DNA of 23,136 nt from NCBI GenBank assembly GCA_002413325.1, contig DHWT01000317.1:1-23136 (forward strand), in the 5' to 3' direction. Below are positions 7,581 through 14,737 of the stretch, piece after piece. How positions within the stretch are numbered: position 1 is the first letter of the stretch; each line of letters starts with the position of its first letter. Under the pieces are notes generated by a model, which was not told where the DNA came from, searched no databases, and worked only from the letters and a program-made list of their open reading frames with translations. A program made the position numbers and the translations under genes. This stretch comes from Chitinophagaceae bacterium UBA5175 (lineage in GTDB: Bacteria; Bacteroidota; Bacteroidia; Chitinophagales; Chitinophagaceae).

Positions 7581-8918
7581 TTATTTTTTAAATGTCAAAA
7601 GCAGGTTTGGCTGAATACCATGCTGGTTGTTGGACTGATTCCAGATTGCCAGTCCGAACTGCTGGTCCTGCAGGCTGGAGAAATCCACGTCCTGTTTTAA
7701 TGTATCACCGGTTCTCAGCTTACGTTTGTATTCTATGATCCAGCCCGATCCGGTATAAACTGCGGAACAGGTGATGTCTGCTCTTCCACCCAGCAGGGGT
7801 GAAGCAATATAACTGGGGAAACATTTCGGTCCGTCTCCTCCGGTAACCGGATCTCCGGTTCTCTGGTAATCAGTGCCTACAGTGGGATCAATGGTACCCC
7901 CGGCATAAGTTAACAGACCGGTAGAATCCACGCCGGTAATTTTAACAGCTTTTCCGCCTGCTAACGTATCTGTAGCGAGGATGTAATAATAATTGGATGC
8001 ATTAGGAATAATCCACAACGGCACCGATACAGAAGCTCCATTTCCATTTAATTTAAGATTCTGCCTGTTATTGAGAGCCCCCTGCGGAGGTGTTACGGAA
8101 GTATAAGTAGGTGCATACGGCCAGGTGGAAGATGCGCCGGAAACGGTGATTCCATCCACATGACGGCCGTTTCCTGATCCGCCTACCAGGTTGGTTACAG
8201 TCGGTCCGCCGGCCCAGTCCTGGTATTGGTCATCCATCTGGTTAAAAATGACATCTCTGCTCAAGTGTGCCCACCACATATCAATTTTTTCAGATGCCCC
8301 GTTCGTATAATGATTACCGCTGGCATTGGCTTTGACAACAGCAGGCGTAACTGAAAAATCAGTATAGGGCGTAAATACATGACAGCTCCCATAACAGGTT
8401 TCCGAAATGAATTTGGGGGTCGAGAAATCAATATTCCATAACATGGCCAGTTTATCTTCACCAAAACCATTCCTGGTTATATTACCATTCACATCATATG
8501 CGTTGCTGGACGGCTCCTGGGCCCAGAGCTTTTTACCCGGATCAAAATACCAGGTGGATACATACACGCTGTTGGTATTATCAGCGTATTGAACCAGGAA
8601 ATAGATGTTTGAATCGTCGTACATGGACTGGATGGTCGCAGGATACTCATCACCGATATAACCCGTAAACAGGTTGTTACCCGGATTCGGAACGGTTGGA
8701 ACTATACTTAGCTTAGCCGCACTGTCCCATATAGATTCCACGCTTCCGTCAATGTTCGGAGCTGTAGGCGTTTTATAAGACACGAGTGTACTGGTACTTA
8801 CCGGAGGAGGAGGAGTTGGAGTAGGTGTCGTACCTCCAATCACCTGATCGGTCTTGGTGCAGTACATTAAAAAAGTAGAGGAGATAACGAACAGGATAAG
8901 AATGGCAAATGTTTTCAT
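7581..8918 (-). CDS. Ethylbenzene-dehydrogenase-related haem-binding lipoprotein, first gene of redox operon
   Basis: A 445-residue protein. The ATG at 8918-8916 is chosen over an upstream TTG; it gives a signal peptide with lipobox LMYC (Cys20) followed by a Thr/Pro linker (TPTPTPPPP). The body looks like the EB_dh family (gamma subunit of type II DMSO-reductase enzymes and related haem-binding domains, a CBM9-like beta-sandwich): IDGSVESIWDSAAKL near the start, SMYDDSNIYFLVQYAD, EDKLAMLWNID, and a CX3CH motif CYGSCH at Cys175-His180, then GSGWIIEYKRKLRTGD and FGLAIWNQ near the end. It is expected to bind haem at the periplasmic face. It starts the operon, downstream of an FNR/CRP-like dyad at 9005-9022. 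Confidence 0.8.
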   Translation of the reverse strand: MKTFAILILFVISSTFLMYCTKTDQVIGGTTPTPTPPPPVSTSTLVSYKTPTAPNIDGSVESIWDSAAKLSIVPTVPNPGNNLFTGYIGDEYPATIQSMYDDSNIYFLVQYADNTNSVYVSTWYFDPGKKLWAQEPSSNAYDVNGNITRNGFGEDKLAMLWNIDFSTPKFISETCYGSCHVFTPYTDFSVTPAVVKANASGNHYTNGASEKIDMWWAHLSRDVIFNQMDDQYQDWAGGPTVTNLVGGSGNGRHVDGITVSGASSTWPYAPTYTSVTPPQGALNNRQNLKLNGNGASVSVPLWIIPNASNYYYILATDTLAGGKAVKITGVDSTGLLTYAGGTIDPTVGTDYQRTGDPVTGGDGPKCFPSYIASPLLGGRADITCSAVYTGSGWIIEYKRKLRTGDTLKQDVDFSSLQDQQFGLAIWNQSNNQHGIQPNLLLTFKK

Positions 8919-9234
8919 AAACAATTATTTTACGTCTGTTTATTTTTGAGAGCGTAAAATTTGTTAATAAAATGCTATTAACTCAGGATAACGATCATGA
9001 AACCTTATGATTTTAATCATAACGCAAATGCATATCTCATGAGAAGGGATCTTTCCTTTATTAAAAAATGAGGGGGATAATTGCCGATCTCATCGGGCGC
9101 CTGATACCAGGGCATATAATAATATGCTGAATTACAAATACATCGAAATTTCAGCCGAATAAAAAAACGCGGGAATCCAATGAAGGGATAATGGAAAATC
9201 CCGATTCCTTTTAAGCTACTGTAACGCTGCGTGA
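8919..9234. promoter_or_regulatory. Leader/promoter region of the redox operon
   Basis: This 316-bp gap lies between the DUF1349 gene end (9235, minus) and the first redox gene (start 8918, minus). The half nearest the operon is AT-rich and contains the dyad at 9005-9022. No exact Bacteroidota -7 box (TAnnTTTG) was found by eye. The open frame on the minus strand at 9017-9238 looks non-coding by composition and has no recognisable family, so I do not call it. Confidence 0.5.
9005..9022. promoter_or_regulatory. Perfect 18-bp dyad resembling an FNR/CRP-type operator
   Basis: TTATGATT-TT-AATCATAA is a perfect inverted repeat of 8-bp arms with a 2-bp centre. Its core TGAT-N4-ATCA has exactly the half-site spacing of FNR-type sites (TTGAT-N4-ATCAA), with A/T at the outer position of each half. 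Its centre is about 95 bp upstream of the first ATG of the redox operon, a sensible place for an activator. The regulator is not encoded in the window, so the identity of the binding protein is inferred. Confidence 0.45.
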
Positions 9235-9900
9235 TCATTCACCCAGATAAGGATCTTTGATTTTCACAGTCTTGTAGGTAATGTTTGAAAATGTTACTTC
9301 GCATCGGTCTCCCGTGGGTGACTGGGCCATAAAACCGACCAGGAATCCTTTTTGTGCGTCAAACTGGAGGTGCCTGACCAGGAACCATTTCATACTATCT
9401 GCAGAACAATACAGGGTAACCACGTTGCCCGCCTTGGCCATTTTATAATAGACTTTTTTTGAATTCATCTCCACGGAGTTACAGTCGTCTGAAATATTTT
9501 TGGTGACCACACTGACCACCCGGTTCGCACCGGTATAATCTTTTTCAAAACAGAATTTGATCCAGTTTAAACTGTCCTGCCAGATCAGGATCGCACCGCC
9601 ATCCCACTTGCTGGCGAATGCATGTTCTACAGAGGTAGTCAGCACAAAGTCCTCGTCCCCTTCAAACAGAAGTTTGGGCGCATTATCTGTGTTATAGGTT
9701 ACGTTCGGGTCCCTGAACATATCCGTTTTTCCACCTGCCACGATTACCAGCTGATCCCCATGAATGGAAAACCGGCCGGGTGCGCTTTTCCAGAATAATC
9801 CATGTGGAATGGAACGGATGCGCAGCGTATCCGCTTTTTGAGCATATATTCCAAAATGGAGGAAGAGCGCTGCCATTGTAAATACGGTAAACTTTCCCAT
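9235..9900 (-). CDS. DUF1349 domain secreted protein (concanavalin-like fold)
   Basis: A 221-residue protein. The ATG at 9900-9898 (MGKFTVFTMAALFLHFGIYAQ) gives a clean signal peptide cut near Ala20-Gln21, so this is preferred over the longer frame from 9945. The body matches DUF1349, the jelly-roll domain related to the C-terminal module of GH43 beta-xylosidases: DEDFVLTTSVEH, WDGGAILIWQDSLNWIKFCFEKDY, SVVTKNISDDCNSV, a 'VTLYCSADSMKWFLVRHLQFD' strand pair, and the closing GFLVGFMAQSPTGDRCEVTFSNITY. Such proteins are small periplasmic or extracellular carbohydrate-fold domains; no ligand can be assigned. It has no tight operon partner; a 221-bp gap separates it from the thioredoxin-fold gene upstream. 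Confidence 0.85.
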   Translation of the reverse strand: MGKFTVFTMAALFLHFGIYAQKADTLRIRSIPHGLFWKSAPGRFSIHGDQLVIVAGGKTDMFRDPNVTYNTDNAPKLLFEGDEDFVLTTSVEHAFASKWDGGAILIWQDSLNWIKFCFEKDYTGANRVVSVVTKNISDDCNSVEMNSKKVYYKMAKAGNVVTLYCSADSMKWFLVRHLQFDAQKGFLVGFMAQSPTGDRCEVTFSNITYKTVKIKDPYLGE

Positions 9901-10121
9901 GGTCTCCTTTTTTATTTTTTGATCTGCCTTTGTCGTACAATCCATTAAGATACTAAATTGATTCTAAAATGGCGCAGATCCGCACACACCGGGCTACCGA
10001 TCATTCCGGTCAGCCTGTCCGGCTTGCTGATTCCGGGAATATCCGCAGGGACGGACAACTCCATGTTCCTTACAATAGAAAGCTGGAAGATAAAAATGCC
10101 GGGTTTACAATAACGTCCGGA

Positions 10122-10598
10122 CTAATTTTTATTTTGGGAAAGACCAAAATTTCCAAAATCGATGAGTTGCCTGGGACTGATATAACCCTTCGTGTAAGTA
10201 ACCATTTTACCGCTTGCATCTGTAATAATGAGGGTGGGACAGGCACCAACACCATATTGCTGCGATAATGCCGGGCCCACTCCTTTTTCCATATTAATGG
10301 CTACATTGATAAAATTTTTATTAAAAAAAATTCCGGCTTCTTTATCCGAAAAAGTATATTTCTTTAAAGATTTGCATGGACCGCACCAGGAAGCATAAGC
10401 GTCGAGGAAAATAAGTTTGTGTTGTTTACCGGCTTCCAGCAATGCCTTTTCCCAGTCGGAATCAATAAACTGAATACCGCTGCCCCTGGCATGATGCATT
10501 CCTGCAACGGATTGAATCCTTTCTCCCGGGATAAATGCAAAGATCGAAATGAACATGCCAATAAATAAAACGTAACTAACGGGCTTATGAATCATCAT
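10122..10598 (-). CDS. Thioredoxin-fold thiol-disulfide protein, membrane-anchored
   Basis: A 158-residue protein. ATG codons at 10598-10596 or 10595-10593 give an N-terminal hydrophobic anchor or signal (residues 8-24, YVLFIGMFISIFAFIPG). The thioredoxin domain has SDWEKALLEAGKQHKLIFLDAYASWCGPCK with the active-site pair Cys72-GP-Cys75, then a helix with YTFSDKEAGIFFNKNFINVAIN and the cis-Pro loop GACPTLII. The layout resembles thioredoxin_7/DsbD-gamma-like periplasmic reductases of Bacteroidota. It could keep cysteines reduced for cytochrome c maturation, but it is separated from the redox operon by the DUF1349 gene, so a link is only inferred. The long upstream extension from 10676 is basic and non-signal-like and was rejected. 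Confidence 0.9.
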   Translation of the reverse strand: MMIHKPVSYVLFIGMFISIFAFIPGERIQSVAGMHHARGSGIQFIDSDWEKALLEAGKQHKLIFLDAYASWCGPCKSLKKYTFSDKEAGIFFNKNFINVAINMEKGVGPALSQQYGVGACPTLIITDASGKMVTYTKGYISPRQLIDFGNFGLSQNKN

Positions 10599-10766
10599 TT
10601 TATGATAGTAACTCCTGCCATTTTTCAGGATCAGACTTAGTAATATACACCGATGTTGGTGAACGAACTTATCCATGTAAATATATTGAATGTCCGGAGA
10701 GAAGAAGTGCGTCGTTCAAAGTATCATGGAACTGAGCCGGGGTAAGAGCTAATTTCACATTGAAAA

Positions 10767-10786
10767 CCGGTTAATTTAATAACCGG
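10767..10786. promoter_or_regulatory. 20-bp inverted repeat upstream of the GDCCVxC gene
   Basis: CCGGTTA (10767-10773) and TAACCGG (10780-10786) are perfect 7-bp arms with a 6-nt spacer, ending 22 bp before the ATG at 10809. It lies in the 210-bp divergent gap between the thioredoxin-fold gene (-) and this gene (+). Placement fits an operator close to the start or a 5'-UTR hairpin near the ribosome entry site. Confidence 0.45.
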
Positions 10787-10808
10787 ATCCTTTGAATAAA
10801 ATCTTTTT

Positions 10809-11021
10809 ATGAAGGAAAACAAAACCCTGCATTCAGTTATAACCTGCCCCGTTTGCGGACATCAGGAAGAGGAAATAATGCCTGTTGATGCCTGCCAATA
10901 CTTTTATCATTGCAAAAAATGTAAATCTATTTTAAAGCCGTTACCGGGTGATTGTTGCGTTTATTGCAGCTATGGGACGGTAAAATGCCCTTCCATGCAG
11001 CAGGGAAACTGCTGTTCTTAA
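10809..11021 (+). CDS. GDCCVxC-domain cysteine-rich small protein
   Basis: A 70-residue cytoplasmic protein with eleven cysteines: C13-x2-C16, C29, C35-x2-C38, the signature G47-D-C49-C50-V-Y-C53-SYG, C60 and a terminal C68-C69. The GDCCVxCSYGtvkCPxmQ string is the hallmark of the family named GDCCVxC domain (seleno)protein, some members of which use selenocysteine in this signature. Here every position is Cys (TGT/TGC) with no in-frame TGA. Paired CxxC motifs suggest a zinc ribbon plus a metal- or thiol-handling site. From memory the family often sits near heavy-metal transport genes, but no such gene is in this window. The start ATG is preceded by the dyad at 10767-10786. Confidence 0.85.
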   Translation: MKENKTLHSVITCPVCGHQEEEIMPVDACQYFYHCKKCKSILKPLPGDCCVYCSYGTVKCPSMQQGNCCS

Positions 11022-11080
11022 TTTTTCCAGCGGGTTACCGTTGATTTTTAAACTATTTTCATACAGAAAAGAAAGGTCAT

Positions 11081-12862
11081 ATGAACTATAAATACATTTT
11101 CTGTTTATGCTTACTTCTGAATATCTCTGTTCCCCAGGCTTCTGTGGCACAGGAACCTTCCGTGAAAACCGCGGAAAATAAACAATGGATCGTCCGGTCG
11201 AACAGTTATACCAAACTGCTGATCGATATTGACGAAAAGTATGCGCCCGAATTTGGCTCCGGTCAGGGAGTTGCTTTTTATGATACCCTGGTTGTGGTTC
11301 CGACACTGGCCAATAAAAAATTGGAAAGAAAAGAAAAGCAGGATGTGGTGACTTTACTGAAAACAGCCAGGCAAAAAGAAACGAATCTTGCAGTACAACA
11401 AGACCTGGACATACTGATCCGGCAAACGGAACTCGATTTCAGGCAGGAAGATTTTGAGCTCGGCAGGGAGGTTTCATTTTTGAATGCAACCGGGACCGTA
11501 TTTTCCGGCATACAATCTTTGCTGGATGATCAGACACCGGTTGAACGGCGCAGGGCAGCCGGGGTCCGATTAAGGAAGTATGCGGGTTTACAAAACGGGT
11601 ATAAACCCATCACAGCAGTTTTACAGGAACGTACGGCCGTCCAGATGAAAAAGCCGGGAATGATCTATCCCTCAAAACAGGAACTGGAAGTCGCTTTGTC
11701 ACACAATGCCAGCATGGTGAATGGTATTCAGGAACTATTTAAAAAATATCAGGTAAGCGGTTGGGAAGAACCGTACGCTGCGATTAAAAAACAACTGGAA
11801 GATTATGACCAATGGATCCGGGTGAATGTATTACCGAAAGCACGTACTGATTTCAGGCTGCCACCTGAAAAATATAAGCTGGCCCTGGAGGGTTATGGGA
11901 TCGATATCCCACCTGCCGAACTGGCGAAAATGGCGCATGCTGCATTCACCAGAATTCAGGTCCAGATGAAACCCATGGCAGAACAACTTGCCAGAAAATA
12001 TAAACTGGCCACAACCGATTACCGGGAAGTCATTCAGTTTTTGAAGAAAAATCAGATCATCGGTGATTCAATCATGATCGTTTATAAATCCCGGCTTGCC
12101 GAAATCGAAACCATTATCAGGAAACAGCACCTGGTCAGCCTGCCGGACCGGGCAGCCATCATCAGGCTGGCCAGCGCTGCTGAAACTGCCCAGCAACCCG
12201 CTCCGCATATGGTGGCTCCGCCGTTTTTGAATAATACCGGGCAGCGCGGTGTTTTTGTATTGCCCCTGAACCTGCCTCCTGCACCCGGTGAAAAAATGGA
12301 TGCCTATGATGATTTCACATTTGATGCGGCCTCCTGGACCATTATTGCACATGAAGTGCGCCCGGGTCACGAATTGCAATTCGACAAAATGGTGGAGGAG
12401 GGTGTTTCGCAGGCCCGTGCTTTATATGCATTCAACTCAACGAATGTGGAAGGCTGGGGCTTATATTCTGAATATATCACGCTGCCTTATATGCCGGCTG
12501 AAGGCCAGCTTGTTTCACTGGATTACAGGCTGCTTCGTGCAGCGCGTGCATTTTTAGATCCGGAATTACAGGCGGGGACCATCACCCAACAGCAGGCACT
12601 TGAATTATTAATGAAAGAGGTGGTTTGCTCCCATGCTATGGCAAAACAGGAAGTGGAACGTTATACCCTGCGTGCCCCCGGACAGGCCAACAGTTATTTT
12701 TATGGATTCACAAAAATGACCGGTCTCCGGAAAGATACCGAACAGGCCATGGGCAGTCATTTCAATCAGCAGCAGTTCCACGATTTTATCCTGGCACAGG
12801 GCATTCTGCCACCTGCATTAATCAGAGAGGCGGTTATGAATGAGTTTGTGAAGAACAAATAA
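11081..12862 (+). CDS. DUF885-family secreted zinc metallopeptidase
   Basis: A 593-residue protein with a signal peptide (MNYKYIFCLCLLLNISVPQASVAQ). DUF885 features are seen at H424-EVRPG-H430 (HEVRPGHELQ, the family's HExxPGH zinc site) and N455-V-E457-GWGLYSEY, where Glu457 is the expected third zinc ligand. The remainder is helical, as in M32/M3-like peptidase folds, ending in a PGQANSYFYGFTKM helix typical of the family. It should act in the periplasm or outside the cell on peptides; the substrate is unknown. A purine-rich AGAAAGG sits close upstream of the ATG, stronger than most start contexts here. It forms a likely operon with the CotH-like gene, 11 nt downstream. Confidence 0.88.
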   Translation: MNYKYIFCLCLLLNISVPQASVAQEPSVKTAENKQWIVRSNSYTKLLIDIDEKYAPEFGSGQGVAFYDTLVVVPTLANKKLERKEKQDVVTLLKTARQKETNLAVQQDLDILIRQTELDFRQEDFELGREVSFLNATGTVFSGIQSLLDDQTPVERRRAAGVRLRKYAGLQNGYKPITAVLQERTAVQMKKPGMIYPSKQELEVALSHNASMVNGIQELFKKYQVSGWEEPYAAIKKQLEDYDQWIRVNVLPKARTDFRLPPEKYKLALEGYGIDIPPAELAKMAHAAFTRIQVQMKPMAEQLARKYKLATTDYREVIQFLKKNQIIGDSIMIVYKSRLAEIETIIRKQHLVSLPDRAAIIRLASAAETAQQPAPHMVAPPFLNNTGQRGVFVLPLNLPPAPGEKMDAYDDFTFDAASWTIIAHEVRPGHELQFDKMVEEGVSQARALYAFNSTNVEGWGLYSEYITLPYMPAEGQLVSLDYRLLRAARAFLDPELQAGTITQQQALELLMKEVVCSHAMAKQEVERYTLRAPGQANSYFYGFTKMTGLRKDTEQAMGSHFNQQQFHDFILAQGILPPALIREAVMNEFVKNK

Positions 12863-12873
12863 AACTCCGGTTT

Positions 12874-13965
12874 ATGAGAATATATGTATCCGCGAAAACA
12901 GCCAGGATTATATATTTTCTTATGTTAACCTGTACATCCTTTTACCGGCTGGACGGACAGGACTCCTTAGTGAATAAAACAAAACTATTTGAATCGGACG
13001 AAGTGCTGGATATCACATTAAGTGGCCATATCCGTGAATTATTAAATGACCGGTCCGACCGCGCGCAATACCATCAAATCGAACTTATATACCGCAAACC
13101 CAACAGCAGTCTGGTGACCGTCGAAACAAAAATAAGAACCAGGGGTTCTTTCCGCCGGCTGAAGGAAAATTGTTATTACCCCCCGCTGTTAATACAATTT
13201 GCAAAAACCGGGCAAACAGACTCTTCCCTTTTTAAAGACCAGGACCGGCTGAAACTGGTAATGCCCTGCCAGGATGACGAGTACGTAATCCGGGAATGGC
13301 TGGCTTATAAGATATATAACCTGTTAACACCGAAAAGTTTCCGGGTCCGGTTGGTAAAACTGCGTTTGGAAGATAACCTGAAGGGTAAAATGTATTCGCC
13401 CTTTTATGGAATACTGATTGAAAATGAAAATGAAATGTCAAAAAGGAATGGCTGCAGTTTGACAGAAAAAAGAATGAGGCCGGAGCAAACCGACACGAAT
13501 TCATTTTTAATTATGGCAGTCTTTCAATACCTGGCCGGCAACACGGACTGGTCTGTTCAGTTTCTGCAAAATATCAGGCTGATAACAACAGATCCAAACG
13601 CAGCACCGATACCCGTTCCGTATGATTTCGATATGTGCGGGATTGTGAATGCCCCTTATGCCGTCCCGCATGAAGAACTGAAGCTGATATCGGTTCAGGA
13701 TCGCCTGTACCGCGGATATTGCATCCCGGACATGAAAAGATTTGACGGGGTGATTGGTTTATTTAACCGGCTCAGAAATAAAATTTACGGACTATACACA
13801 GATTGTCCGCTCCTGTATCCGGGATATATAAAAAACACTAAAGCATTTCTTGATGAATTTTATACAACCATTAATAGCACCCGTGCAGCAGAACAGGAAT
13901 TTCATGTGCCCTGCGATAAAAACGGACCCGGAAATATTATTATAAAGGGATTGAGGGAACATTGA
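12874..13965 (+). CDS. Exported CotH-kinase-like conserved protein of Bacteroidota
   Basis: A 363-residue protein with an N-terminal signal-like segment (residues 11-25). The middle contains IRTRGSFRRLKENCYYPPLLIQF and a segment LIMAVFQYLAGNTDWSV (N223-T-D225-W226), followed by PVPYDFDMCGIVNAPYA (Asp251 and Asp253). The order 'RG.fR......P.l.i.F', then 'G NTDW', then 'PYDFD' recalls spore-coat CotH atypical kinases, in which the late acidic motif binds metal; I infer the same fold with moderate confidence. Members with the 'PYDFD.sGlVNA.YA' string are common but uncharacterised in Bacteroidota. It is the second gene after the DUF885 peptidase, 11 nt away. Its Cys-rich late region (YRGYCIPDM, DCPLLYP) is also typical of that group. 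Confidence 0.65.
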   Translation: MRIYVSAKTARIIYFLMLTCTSFYRLDGQDSLVNKTKLFESDEVLDITLSGHIRELLNDRSDRAQYHQIELIYRKPNSSLVTVETKIRTRGSFRRLKENCYYPPLLIQFAKTGQTDSSLFKDQDRLKLVMPCQDDEYVIREWLAYKIYNLLTPKSFRVRLVKLRLEDNLKGKMYSPFYGILIENENEMSKRNGCSLTEKRMRPEQTDTNSFLIMAVFQYLAGNTDWSVQFLQNIRLITTDPNAAPIPVPYDFDMCGIVNAPYAVPHEELKLISVQDRLYRGYCIPDMKRFDGVIGLFNRLRNKIYGLYTDCPLLYPGYIKNTKAFLDEFYTTINSTRAAEQEFHVPCDKNGPGNIIIKGLREH

Positions 13966-14111
13966 ATGTCAGATTAAAAGTCCGAAAGGAGCCATCCGTC
14001 AAGAGCCCTCCAATAGTACACCCCACCTTAAGAAATACATTGCTATTTACTAAAATGTTCCCGGCATCTATTGTCCCATTTAGGTTTCACTTTTTCAGAA
14101 TTTCATGGGAG

Positions 14112-14708
14112 CTAAGCGGGCAATCCTTCTATCAGAGACGCCAGGTAGCGGCCCTTGTTAGGCTCTCTGTGTTTCCTGGAATAATCGGTGAAATACCGGT
14201 GCTGTTTTAAAAATTCTATCTGGAAAGGAACCCATTTCCCCCGATCGGGCATCAGATTATAAGCTCTCAATTCTTCAAAAAGATTTTGCGCGATCAGATT
14301 CACATCTTCCCGTCCCAGATAGTCCAGGTCTGCATCCGCAATGATCCTGCCCGGCCGGTTCTTTGGATCCTGCGGTATCCTTGTTGCCAAAATCATTTCA
14401 CATACAGAAAATACCTGTTCTGGTGTAAAATAGAACCCGGGCAGGTATTCCCGAACCATTTCACATGCCTTCTCTTCATGATCCTTATATAAATAGATAA
14501 ACCCTGCATCGTGAAAGAGAACCGCAATGCGTAATAGTTTTCTTTCTGCAGATGGCAAACACTCAGTGTCTGAAATAATCATGGCGGCATGGAGTACGTC
14601 CAGGGTATGACCTAAATTATGGTACGACAGCGAGGGGGAAAGTTTCTTTTCCAACATGGACAAAATAAACCTTTCGGCTTTTAAAAATTGAGGATTTCGC
14701 TTTTTCAC
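14112..14708 (-). CDS. HD-domain phosphohydrolase
   Basis: A 198-residue cytoplasmic protein with no signal peptide. HD-domain metal ligands are visible as His34 (YHNLGHT), His66-Asp67 (VLFHDAGFI) and Asp127 (DADLDYLG), with a second conserved acidic/His helix KDHEEKACEMV between them. HD domains hydrolyse phosphate esters, including cyclic and linear nucleotides. It is encoded 29 nt downstream of a class III adenylate cyclase on the same strand, which suggests a turnover or phosphatase partner for that signal; this is inference. The start is GTG (14708-14706). It is convergent with the CotH-like gene; TCCCAT/ATGGGA arms at 14074-14110 are a weak hairpin of doubtful meaning. Confidence 0.85.
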   Translation of the reverse strand: MKKRNPQFLKAERFILSMLEKKLSPSLSYHNLGHTLDVLHAAMIISDTECLPSAERKLLRIAVLFHDAGFIYLYKDHEEKACEMVREYLPGFYFTPEQVFSVCEMILATRIPQDPKNRPGRIIADADLDYLGREDVNLIAQNLFEELRAYNLMPDRGKWVPFQIEFLKQHRYFTDYSRKHREPNKGRYLASLIEGLPA

Positions 14709-14737
14709 AAAAATGATTAGACTAATAAATTTGCATG

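Noticed and set aside
9017..9238. 73-codon minus-strand open frame between the DUF1349 gene and the redox operon
   Set aside because: Composition is unlike the neighbours (many aromatic and basic residues), there is no domain or signal, and it would overlap the operator-like dyad. It is more likely leader DNA.
9945..10064. 39-codon minus-strand frame whose TAA overlaps an upstream ATG of the DUF1349 frame
   Set aside because: The peptide has no recognisable feature, and the DUF1349 protein has a clear signal peptide starting at 9900, so the apparent TAATG coupling is probably accidental.
10953..10970. Selenocysteine in the GDCCVxC signature
   Set aside because: The signature codons are TGT, TGC and TGC with no in-frame TGA, so this is a Cys-only member.
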